From Rhodospirillaceae bacterium (lineage in GTDB: Bacteria; Pseudomonadota; Alphaproteobacteria; Thalassobaculales; Thalassobaculaceae): a DNA stretch of 39,016 nucleotides. Shown piece by piece: positions 1-6,371 of this stretch. Where the stretch lies: positions 1 through 39,016 of the forward strand of contig JABIRP010000212.1 of the NCBI GenBank assembly GCA_018699735.1. Reading direction: 5' to 3'. A model generated the notes under the pieces. It had not been told where the DNA came from and did no database searches. It saw only the letters and a list, made by a program, of their open reading frames with translations. Both the position numbers and the translations under genes were made by a program. Each line of letters begins with the position of its first letter. Position 1 is the stretch's first letter.

Positions 1-1
1 C

Positions 2-862
2 GCTTCCTGGGTCGCGCGGGCCTGCACCTCTGTGCTTGAGCAGACCGTTCCGGTGACGCATGTGCTGGTTTCCGACGGCCCACGCCGAACCGATCTGACC
101 GGCGTGGCGAATTCGGTGTCGGTCCATCTTGAGTTACCAACCCCAGCGTCAGACAGTGGTGCCACACCGCGTGTCATCGGCGGTCGTTGGGCGGTTGAGA
201 ATGGTTATGACATAGTCTGTTACCTAGATGCCGATGATGCGTTGGACCCGCTTTATTCCAGCCGCGTTGCTGAAGCCATCACCCATGCCGATGCCGAGGT
301 CATTGCCTCACCGTTGATCTATGCGGACGAGGCCTTATCACCAGTCGGACACCCTGCCGGTGGGTTGCGCGTCACCTGGGCGGCGGCGCGAAATCTGGCG
401 GCGGCTGGGTCTCGGCCCTGCTTTCTCTATGCTGGCGGCCTTGCGCTCACCGGCCGTGCCTTGCGCCATGTTGAGGATTGGCTTCGAATACCGATCGAGT
501 TGGCGCGGATGCACGATCAGCTCGTTGCCTGGATCCTGTTTTCGGGCCCGTATCGCATCTCCTGGTTATTGGAACCGAGCTACCTCTACCGAGTGACTTC
601 GGTGGATTTGAGTGAGAGATGGGGATTGACCCAGAAAAATGGGCCAGGCGCGGAAAAGAAAAAGCGAGACACAGAGACCGCCACCCATTGGCGTGATCTC
701 GGAGCAAACGGCCGGCGGGCGTTAGCAGCCGAGCTTGGGATCGATAGATCCAGGGTTCCGAGCCACGAGACAGTGATGCAAGCGATCAATCCGGTGCGAT
801 ACCAAGACGGCATTGTTCTCCGCCAAAACGATCTATCTTTCGCTTTCGTACCGTTCGATTAA
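2..862 (+). CDS. Family 2 glycosyltransferase, 5' end outside window
   Basis: The reading frame is open from base 2, and the residues before the first possible start (GTG at 32) read A-S-W-V-A-R-A-C-T-S-V-L-E-Q-T. This is the usual 'S-V-L-x-Q-T' helix of family 2 glycosyltransferases, so the gene begins left of the window. The nucleotide-sugar fold continues with the VLVSDG strand, and the DXD-type metal and sugar-nucleotide site is LDADDALDP near residues 65-73 counted from the GTG. The protein probably moves a sugar from an NDP-sugar onto a surface polysaccharide or lipid; the acceptor cannot be told. The C-terminal half, with a basic KKKRD patch, is not a familiar domain to me. It converges on the DUF2155 gene with a 62-base gap. 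The fold is well supported, the substrate is unknown. Confidence 0.8.
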   Translation, partial: ASWVARACTSVLEQTVPVTHVLVSDGPRRTDLTGVANSVSVHLELPTPASDSGATPRVIGGRWAVENGYDIVCYLDADDALDPLYSSRVAEAITHADAEVIASPLIYADEALSPVGHPAGGLRVTWAAARNLAAAGSRPCFLYAGGLALTGRALRHVEDWLRIPIELARMHDQLVAWILFSGPYRISWLLEPSYLYRVTSVDLSERWGLTQKNGPGAEKKKRDTETATHWRDLGANGRRALAAELGIDRSRVPSHETVMQAINPVRYQDGIVLRQNDLSFAFVPFD

Positions 863-924
863 GCGCACTCAGAGAACCGCCTTGCAGCAGCAACGCCCAG
901 TCAATTCGCGAAATGTGCCAGCAT

Positions 925-1338
925 CTACTGCTTGGCCGGTGCGCTCTCACAATCCAGCACCCAGACATCATAGACCGGGTGCTCAAGCGCGTTCAGGGCT
1001 GGACTGGAGGCGAACATCCAGCCCTTGAAGAGGACGACCTGGTCCTGACCCGGCTTGCGGTCGTCGATTTCCAGGAATGCCACGCTTTCCGGTGTCTCGG
1101 TCGGCGGTCGCTTGCGGCAGGCGCGCGCGGTGATGACCAATGTGCCGAACCGCACCGGCTGACCGATCGGGGCCAGGAAGGTCGAAACCCGGGCGGTGAT
1201 CTTGTCCAACCCCTGAAGCTGGGCGACCTCAAGTCGCATCCAAAGATCATCCGATGGTTTGTTACCGGACGAGGAGGTTTGCGCCAATGCAAGCTGGGGC
1301 AGGACTGCCAGGGCCGCGAAGAGCCAAATCACTTTCAC
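925..1338 (-). CDS. DUF2155 domain exported protein
   Basis: A 137-residue protein with a signal peptide (about residues 1-19, cleavage after ALA) followed by a DUF2155-type domain (about 30-130) with the conserved blocks F-K-G-W-M-F-A-S-S-P-A-L and H-P-V-Y-D-V-W-V-L-D-C. Two cysteines (C74, C130) could form a disulfide in the periplasm. The family is known mainly from alphaproteobacteria and has no assigned function. The predicted start is GTG at 1338; the Shine-Dalgarno signal is weak. It follows mlaD by 14 bases on the same strand, so the two are almost certainly co-transcribed, which hints at a cell-envelope role. That role is inferred from context only. Confidence 0.85.
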   Translation of the reverse strand: MKVIWLFAALAVLPQLALAQTSSSGNKPSDDLWMRLEVAQLQGLDKITARVSTFLAPIGQPVRFGTLVITARACRKRPPTETPESVAFLEIDDRKPGQDQVVLFKGWMFASSPALNALEHPVYDVWVLDCESAPAKQ

Positions 1339-1352
1339 TTGGGCTAGCCCGC

Positions 1353-1820
1353 CTAATTCGTTTTGGCGCCGTCGGCGGCTGTTTTGGCCGAAAAGATAAA
1401 CTTGCCGAGCAATTGCACGATATCGACCGGATCCTGGGTGTATTCGATTTCGCCGCCCGGCTCGAGCGTATCCGGCATGCCACCCGGCACCAGTTCCAGG
1501 TAAGTACCGCCAAGCAAGCCCTCGCTCGCGATCGATGCCACAGTATCGCCCGGCAGTTTCACGTCGCTGTCGATGTTCATGGTCACCCTGGCGAGGAAGG
1601 TTTCCTTATCCAGCGTCTGCGACACCACTGTACCGATCTTGATGCCGCTCATTCTCACATCGGTTCCAACCGAGAGGCCGGAGACTTTATTGAAGTTGGC
1701 ACTGATCTCATAGCCGCCGGTGGTTCGAATATTGGCCGAGGAATAGGCGAAGCCCAAGAAGGACACGGCAACCAATACAACGACGGCGCCCATCATCGTC
1801 TCGATCATGTTGCGCCGCAT
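1353..1820 (-). CDS. mlaD: MlaD, MCE-domain lipid transport protein
   Basis: A 155-residue protein with one N-terminal membrane helix (about residues 8-26) and a single MCE domain (about 35-115, with V-G-T-D-V-R-M-S-G-I-K-I-G near 51-63). It ends in a short tail after the G-G-E-I-E-Y-T-Q block. The opening MRRNMIET-MMGA is typical of alphaproteobacterial MlaD, which supports the ATG at 1820. MlaD forms the periplasmic hexameric ring of the Mla ABC system and shuttles phospholipids between outer and inner membrane to keep outer-membrane asymmetry. The ATPase and permease genes (mlaF, mlaE) are not in this window. It is followed by the DUF2155 gene and preceded by the NDUFA12 gene on the same strand, the usual neighbourhood in this class. 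Confidence 0.9.
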   Translation of the reverse strand: MRRNMIETMMGAVVVLVAVSFLGFAYSSANIRTTGGYEISANFNKVSGLSVGTDVRMSGIKIGTVVSQTLDKETFLARVTMNIDSDVKLPGDTVASIASEGLLGGTYLELVPGGMPDTLEPGGEIEYTQDPVDIVQLLGKFIFSAKTAADGAKTN

Positions 1821-1866
1821 CCCTACTCCTCCATAAACTGAATTATCCGAGTCGGAACCAAGCCTC

Positions 1867-2223
1867 TTACGGCGACCAGGCTTCGTAGTCGCCGGTCGCG
1901 GCGGCGCGCTTGCCCCCGGCTAGGACGTGGCCCTGCGGTCTATGCGCATACGCAGTGCCCGTCAGGTTCGGCAGATGGTCCTGTTGCCAATCATGGCGCG
2001 GACGATCGCCATCGCGAGGCGTCTCGTCCACCATGTGATGCAGCCATGCGTGCCACTCCGGCGGCACCTTGGACGCTTCGGCCATTCCTTCGAACAATAC
2101 CCAGCGTTTGCGGCGATTACCGCGCACCGGTGGTGACTTATGCTCGAAGTAGCGGTTACCGAATTGATCGATCCCGACTTGCCGCCCCTTGAGCCAGGTG
2201 TATAGAAGCGTACCGACGTTCAT
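1867..2223 (-). CDS. NADH:ubiquinone oxidoreductase accessory subunit NDUFA12 family
   Basis: A 118-residue protein of the NDUFA12 (B17.2) family, a supernumerary complex I subunit shared by mitochondria and alphaproteobacteria. Family marks are Y-T-W-L-K-G-R-Q-V-G near the start, F-G-N-R-Y-F-E, R-W-V-L-F-E-G, P-P-E-W-H-A-W-L-H-H and the C-terminal P-N-L-T-G-T-A-Y-A-H-R-P. It binds the matrix or cytoplasmic arm of complex I and helps its assembly. I place the start at the ATG at 2223 (MNVGTLLY), matching the family, rather than at an upstream TTG. It lies 46 bases upstream of mlaD on the same strand and diverges from the EamA gene across a very short intergenic gap. Confidence 0.9.
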   Translation of the reverse strand: MNVGTLLYTWLKGRQVGIDQFGNRYFEHKSPPVRGNRRKRWVLFEGMAEASKVPPEWHAWLHHMVDETPRDGDRPRHDWQQDHLPNLTGTAYAHRPQGHVLAGGKRAAATGDYEAWSP

Positions 2224-2262
2224 GTCATGCTCGAAAACATTAGCCAAATCCAAGGCCAGACT

Positions 2263-3216
2263 ATGTCATCACCACGCCAAGACGTCCAGTCGAACCCACC
2301 GTCCGCTGCGGCAACTAGAAGCCGTGAACTCGCAGGCTACGGCTTCATTGCCATGACAGCGATTTTCTTCGGAACCGCACCGACCTTCGCCCGCCTCGCC
2401 TTTGATGGCGGAAGCGGCGCGTTGGAGCTTCAGGTGATCCGATTCGGTGTCACCGTTATCGCGTCCTGGACGTTGGTCGCGATCCTTCGGATGCGGCTTC
2501 GTTATACCGCGACCCAATTTCGACGACTGGCCTTGCTCTCGGTTTTCACCGGATTATCGTCTTACTGCTACATGACCGCCGTTTTGTACATTCCGGTACC
2601 GCTAGCCACTCTGATCTTCTTCACCTTTCCGATCATGGTCGGCTTGGTCATGCATGTTATTGGCCAGGAGCGGCTGACGATGAGGCGGTCGGCGGCAATG
2701 CTGGTCGCCTTTCTGGGGTTGGCTCTGGTCCTCGGTGCCGGGCTTGCAGACCTGGAGCAGCGGGGCGTCATCCTTGCTTTTGTCGCCGGCGCCACGGTTG
2801 CAGCTTCCTTTGTCGTCAGCCGACCGCTCTCACTGGAACTGCCGGCGCTCGCCATGACGTCGGCCGTCACTACGATGGCGTTTTCGGTCTATGTGGGCTT
2901 GGTGCTCGCCACCGGGTCGGAGCAGTTTCCAGATCAACCAATCGGTTGGATCGGAGCCATCGGCAACGGCGTCTGCTATATCGTCGGGCTCGCCGGTATC
3001 TATGCCTCGATAAGCCGGCTCGGGGCGGTCCGCGCTGCCGTCGTAATCAACCTGGAGCCACTGGTCAGTGTCGCAGCGGCTTGGATTTTGCTCGGCCAAG
3101 TGCTCGGCCCGATACAGTTATGCGGCGCCCTTATCGTCGTCATCGGCGTCATCATGATGCAACGGCGCGAACCAAAGCCAGAAGAGGCAAAGCCAGAAGA
3201 GGCAAAGTCCCCCTAA
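2263..3216 (+). CDS. EamA-family (DMT) transporter
   Basis: A 317-residue integral membrane protein with about ten hydrophobic helices in two EamA repeats (roughly residues 25-150 and 165-300), the layout of drug/metabolite exporters. Each repeat ends in a glutamate-containing segment (near G-Q-E-R-L-T and I-N-L-E-P-L-V-S-V-A-A-A-W), a family habit. The substrate cannot be read from sequence. I chose the ATG at 2263, which has an AAGG seven bases before it; an in-frame ATG at 2227 is also possible. The C-terminus carries a perfect small repeat, PEEAK twice, encoded by a tandem 15-base duplication near 3176-3206. Its stop overlaps the convergent stop of the RraA-family gene by a few bases. Confidence 0.85.
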   Translation: MSSPRQDVQSNPPSAAATRSRELAGYGFIAMTAIFFGTAPTFARLAFDGGSGALELQVIRFGVTVIASWTLVAILRMRLRYTATQFRRLALLSVFTGLSSYCYMTAVLYIPVPLATLIFFTFPIMVGLVMHVIGQERLTMRRSAAMLVAFLGLALVLGAGLADLEQRGVILAFVAGATVAASFVVSRPLSLELPALAMTSAVTTMAFSVYVGLVLATGSEQFPDQPIGWIGAIGNGVCYIVGLAGIYASISRLGAVRAAVVINLEPLVSVAAAWILLGQVLGPIQLCGALIVVIGVIMMQRREPKPEEAKPEEAKSP

Positions 3217-3881
3217 ACCGTCTCGCCCGGCCCTGGAATTGCGATCCCGAGCATCTCAGCCGTTGTCTTGCCCTCAGCCAGGGCCTCCAACGTCGACGCT
3301 TCCTTCGCCAGCAGCGCTTCGGCCTGCAACAGTGTGTCCGCCGCGCGTTCCAGCGGAACCACGGTCACGCCGTCCTCGTCGCCAAGAATCACGTCGCCGG
3401 GACGCACGACGACACCGCCACAAGCGATCGGTCCATCGATCTCTCCGCCGAAACCTTTGTGTGGTCCTGCGGGAACCGCGCCGGCACAGAACACCGGTAG
3501 CCCCATCTCCTTGAGCTCAGTCACATCACGCACCGGTCCATCGAGAACAAATCCAGCCACCCCCTTGTGCTTTGCAGCCGTGGTCAGGATGCCGCCAATA
3601 ATTGCCGTGTCGGAATACCCGCCAGTGGCAATGACAATGATCTCGCCTGCCTCCATCAATGGAATTCCGGCATGCACCGGGCCGTTGTCGCCAACCATGG
3701 TCCGCAGCGTCCGGGCGTGTCCGGTCAATCGCATCTCCGGTGACAACGGCTTTACCGCGCCAGCCATGCAGTTGGTGCGATTGAGACAGTCACCCGCGAC
3801 GGCGGCCGGGATCTGGCGCCAACGCTCCATCTCGGCCGGACCAAGGGTGTCGTATTGGTAGGTGTGACGGATCATTGGCAT
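3213..3881 (-). CDS. RraA-family protein (HMG/CHA aldolase-like)
   Basis: A 222-residue protein of the RraA/MenG-like fold. This family includes class II 4-hydroxy-4-methyl-2-oxoglutarate/oxaloacetate aldolases and the RNase E inhibitor RraA. The phosphate/pyruvate and metal-site motif is present: D-G-P-V-R-D-V-T-E-L, containing R-D-x-x-E, near residue 127, preceded by the G-G-x-L loop. In catabolic members the reaction yields pyruvate; whether this copy is an aldolase is not settled by sequence. The ATG at 3881 has GAGGA seven bases upstream and gives the family length. The open frame further upstream lacks such a signal and looks non-coding. It overlaps the end of the EamA exporter convergently. 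A second RraA-family gene lies at 28897-29604. Confidence 0.85.
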   Translation of the reverse strand: MPMIRHTYQYDTLGPAEMERWRQIPAAVAGDCLNRTNCMAGAVKPLSPEMRLTGHARTLRTMVGDNGPVHAGIPLMEAGEIIVIATGGYSDTAIIGGILTTAAKHKGVAGFVLDGPVRDVTELKEMGLPVFCAGAVPAGPHKGFGGEIDGPIACGGVVVRPGDVILGDEDGVTVVPLERAADTLLQAEALLAKEASTLEALAEGKTTAEMLGIAIPGPGETV

Positions 3882-4046
3882 TAGAAGGTCCTCTGAACAG
3901 GAAAGAACGCGAGTGGAGGTCAAACTAAGCAAGCAGGAAAGCACAGCCGAGAGTTCTGGTCGAGCCTTCAACCGTGGTGCTTGAGTTCTCCGTGTATGCA
4001 TGGGTAAGGTGGCGACACGTGAGCGCATCGAATTGGGGAGCAAACG

Positions 4047-4457
4047 GTGCAAATTCGGCGAATTGCCGCGACAGCAGTTAAGACGCTCGTCATCGTCTGG
4101 GGGACATTGGCGTGGAGCCTACCTGTCGCCACGTCAAACATGCCGTCGAACGTGCCTTCATTCGGCGCGGAAGCTTCGTCACAGCCTTGCCATGGACATA
4201 CCGATGCCAGCGATGAGCACGCCGACCCAGCCGCGCATACGGACCCAACGGAGCATCCAGAGTGCGACCACGATCATTGCCGGTTATGTGCCTATACGGG
4301 TCTCTCAAACCCACCTGAACTAGTTTGGTTCATCAGCTCGACAGCGGTAAGGAAACTTGATACCGGCCGTCTGTCCCGCAACGTCGTTGAGCTTCACCGA
4401 CCCCGCATGGCCAGCCAACCAACCCGCCCCCGCGCCCCGCCCTATGGATCAGCCTAG
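4047..4457 (+). CDS. Small exported His/Cys-rich protein, putative metal binding
   Basis: I do not recognise a named family with certainty; it resembles the small DUF2946-type proteins often found beside copper genes. The 136-residue product starts with a basic stretch and a hydrophobic segment (about residues 8-27), so it is probably exported or membrane anchored. Residues 48-81 are rich in possible metal ligands: C48, H49, H51, H58, H64, H70, C73, H75, H77, C78 and C81, including the compact CDHDHCRLC cluster. Start is GTG at 4047 with GGGGAG six bases before it. It is 57 bases upstream of the CusF-like fusion gene on the same strand, supporting a shared role in copper or similar metal handling. 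Function is inferred. Confidence 0.65.
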   Translation: MQIRRIAATAVKTLVIVWGTLAWSLPVATSNMPSNVPSFGAEASSQPCHGHTDASDEHADPAAHTDPTEHPECDHDHCRLCAYTGLSNPPELVWFISSTAVRKLDTGRLSRNVVELHRPRMASQPTRPRAPPYGSA

Positions 4458-4514
4458 ATCGCGAAAGCGACCCTACGACACTGATCAATTCAAATTTCCA
4501 AGACGCGGGAGCGT

Positions 4515-5873
4515 ATGAAAATGCACTCATTACTTCGTATTATGGCGACCCTTATGGTTGCCGCCGTGGCGTTCGCCCAACCGGCCGACGCTCAGACCAA
4601 GATGGATCACTCAAAACACAAGATGGGCGAAGGCATGCATATGGCCACTGGCACTATTGTCATGGTCAACAAATCTAAAGGCATGCTTGTCATCGACCAC
4701 GACCCAATCGAGGGATTGATGGATGCGATGACCATGGGCTTCAAGGTCGCCAACCCGGATCTCCTCGGCAAGGTGAAGGATGGTGACAAGGTCGAGTTCA
4801 TGCTCCGGGCCAAGGATATGACCGTCACGGACATATCTAAGGCGGACTCCATGAAGATGAAAAAAATGGATGGCAAGAAAAGTGATGCGGGTGGCAATGG
4901 GAAGCATTCGAAACATGCATCCATGGGCAGCATGCACAAGCATGGTGCCGGAAGCTGGATGGTTAGTTACCGCTACATGCGCATGGACATGGAAGACAAT
5001 CTCAGCGGCAGCGACGACATCACGCCGGAGGAAATCGTCACCACCGTCGCTAACCACTTCGCCGGCACCAGCGGCCAGCCCGACCTCCTACGTATCGTTC
5101 CCGAACAGATGACAATGGACATGCACATGTTCGGTGTGATGTACGGCATCACCGATCAGCTGTCGGTAATGGCCATGGGCTCCTACCTGAAACGGGAAAT
5201 GGACCATATAACCTTTATGGGAACCAGCGGGACGACGCGCCGCGGAACCTTTACGACCGAGTCCTCCGGGATCGGCGACACCAAAGTCATCGGCCAATAC
5301 AAGTTCGGCAATGGTTTTACCGGCAAGCTTGGCGTCTCGCTTCCCACCGGCGCGACGGACGAGACGGACGATATCCTGGCGCCCAATGGCTCCACCCCTA
5401 CCGTTCGCTTGCCATATTCGATGCAGCTCGGTTCCGGTACCTTCGACCTGTTGCCGGCGCTAGATTTCGCGACCCGCAAGGGCAATTGGGGTTTTGGCGC
5501 TGGATATAGCGGCATCCTGCGACTCGGCGAAAATGACGATGACTATACGCTCGGCAACGAACATCGCGTGACCGGTTGGGCCAGCTATAACCTAAACCCA
5601 GAAGTATCGATCACGGCGAAACTCATCGCCGAGACAGTCGAGTCCATCAGCGGTATCGACCCGAATATTGTTGGGCCAGTGCAAACCGCCGACCCCGACA
5701 ATTATGGAGGTGAGCGCGTACAGGCCGCATTGGGATTGAATTTCCGAGGAAGTGGCGAGTTGTCTGGCATGCGTATCGGATTCCAAGTCGCCATGCCGCT
5801 CTACCAAGATCTGAATGGGCCGCAGATGAAGCAGAGTTGGGTCGCCACGGCTGGATTGACCTTCATGTTCTGA
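4515..5873 (+). CDS. CusF-like metal-binding domain fused to outer-membrane-type beta barrel
   Basis: A 452-residue exported protein. Residues 1-27 form a signal peptide. Residues 28-44 are Met/His rich. Residues about 45-109 look like the CusF/CusB-CusF copper-binding OB fold: H62 in DHDPI and M72/M74 in AMTMGF match the CusF ligands, but the tryptophan that caps copper in CusF is not present and the loop is one residue shorter. A Lys/Met/His-rich linker (110-145) follows. Residues about 146-452 resemble the 'transporter'/phenol-degradation MetA barrel family (PF13557 type), with alternating strands, S-Y-R-Y-M-R-M-D near the start and a terminal L-T-F-M-F ending in phenylalanine, as outer-membrane barrels do. 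I infer periplasmic metal (probably copper) capture coupled to an outer-membrane barrel. Start may be 4515 or 4521; a GGAG lies just before both. Confidence 0.8.
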   Translation: MKMHSLLRIMATLMVAAVAFAQPADAQTKMDHSKHKMGEGMHMATGTIVMVNKSKGMLVIDHDPIEGLMDAMTMGFKVANPDLLGKVKDGDKVEFMLRAKDMTVTDISKADSMKMKKMDGKKSDAGGNGKHSKHASMGSMHKHGAGSWMVSYRYMRMDMEDNLSGSDDITPEEIVTTVANHFAGTSGQPDLLRIVPEQMTMDMHMFGVMYGITDQLSVMAMGSYLKREMDHITFMGTSGTTRRGTFTTESSGIGDTKVIGQYKFGNGFTGKLGVSLPTGATDETDDILAPNGSTPTVRLPYSMQLGSGTFDLLPALDFATRKGNWGFGAGYSGILRLGENDDDYTLGNEHRVTGWASYNLNPEVSITAKLIAETVESISGIDPNIVGPVQTADPDNYGGERVQAALGLNFRGSGELSGMRIGFQVAMPLYQDLNGPQMKQSWVATAGLTFMF

Positions 5874-5875
5874 GA

Positions 5876-5907
5876 TTGCGGGAGGGGCTTTGCCCCTCCG
5901 TACGCAA
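5876..5907 (+). terminator. Hairpin just after the CusF-barrel gene
   Basis: GGAGGGGC (5881-5888) pairs perfectly with GCCCCTCC (5892-5899) around a TTT loop, and TTGCG (5876-5880) can pair with CGCAA (5903-5907) around a three-base bulge. It begins three bases after the stop codon. There is no T tract, so it may end transcription with Rho or protect the 3' end. A perfect 10-base palindrome CTAGATCTAG follows at 5917-5926. Confidence 0.5.
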
Positions 5908-6262
5908 CCGGGCACACTAGATCTAGCGAAAGCAATAATATTTCACACAAAATGTATTGCCATACGCACTCGAATGGGGGCATTATTGGGATCTTGATTG
6001 CTTGGCACGGATGTGCGGGAAACCGTGCAATCCAAACAAACCTCAAATAAGGGGTAGTGATTTATCCGATTTACTTGGATAAATTGACGCCTCACAGAGC
6101 TTATACCCCTTCCTCGAATTAATAATTCGAGAGTTGTTTGTATTTTATTTAATAAACTGAATTTTTTACTATAATTATTCTCTGACAATACGGTCTCGTC
6201 TAAAAAGTCACAGTGTTTAATTTTCTTTAACGGGTTGTTCTTTTCCCCTTGTACCCCTCCCT
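5908..6262. other. AT-rich gene-free leader with nested stem-loops
   Basis: This stretch is clearly more AT-rich than its neighbours and I find no convincing gene in it. It contains a string of inverted repeats: GCACGG/CCGTGC (6005-6010 and 6023-6028); an outer pair AAGGGGTA/TACCCCTT (6049-6056 and 6104-6111) enclosing ATTTATCC/GGATAAAT (6060-6067 and 6077-6084); and CTCGAATT/AATTCGAG (6113-6120 and 6124-6131) with a three-base loop, followed by a T-rich run. They could be folds of an RNA leader of nrdJ, an independent small RNA, or relics of a mobile palindrome. No cobalamin riboswitch (B12 box) is visible. Confidence 0.4.
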
Positions 6263-6290
6263 CTATATCCGGTAGTGTGCCGGCCGCTGA

Positions 6291-6306
6291 ACACAAGATG
6301 TAGAGT
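6291..6306 (+). promoter_or_regulatory. Candidate NrdR box upstream of nrdJ
   Basis: The 16-mer ACACAAGATGTAGAGT fits the known NrdR consensus (ACAC-W-A-K-A-T-M-T-W-G-T-G-T) at 14 of 16 positions. A half-site TAGTGT lies 5' of it at 6273-6278, and NrdR boxes usually occur in pairs, though here the start-to-start distance of 28 is slightly less than three turns. NrdR is the repressor of ribonucleotide reductase genes. A weak -35/-10 pair (TTGTAC at 6249, TAGTGT at 6273, spacer 18) overlaps the half-site, a logical place for repression. The box is 66 bases before the nrdJ start. Confidence 0.5.
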
Positions 6307-6371
6307 GATACTGATCGGGCGCGAAAACTTGCGAACTGGTCAAATCCGGGGAAATAAGGGGGATTTCGGCA

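Noticed and set aside
5943-6296. 117-residue minus-strand open frame in the AT-rich region
   Set aside because: It lies over the inverted repeats, has no recognisable domain, no good ribosome binding site, and its composition is not gene-like. I treat it as chance.
5908-6371. Cobalamin riboswitch upstream of the B12-dependent reductase
   Set aside because: No B12 box or typical multi-helix core was seen on either strand; the class II enzyme uses B12 and usually is not controlled this way.
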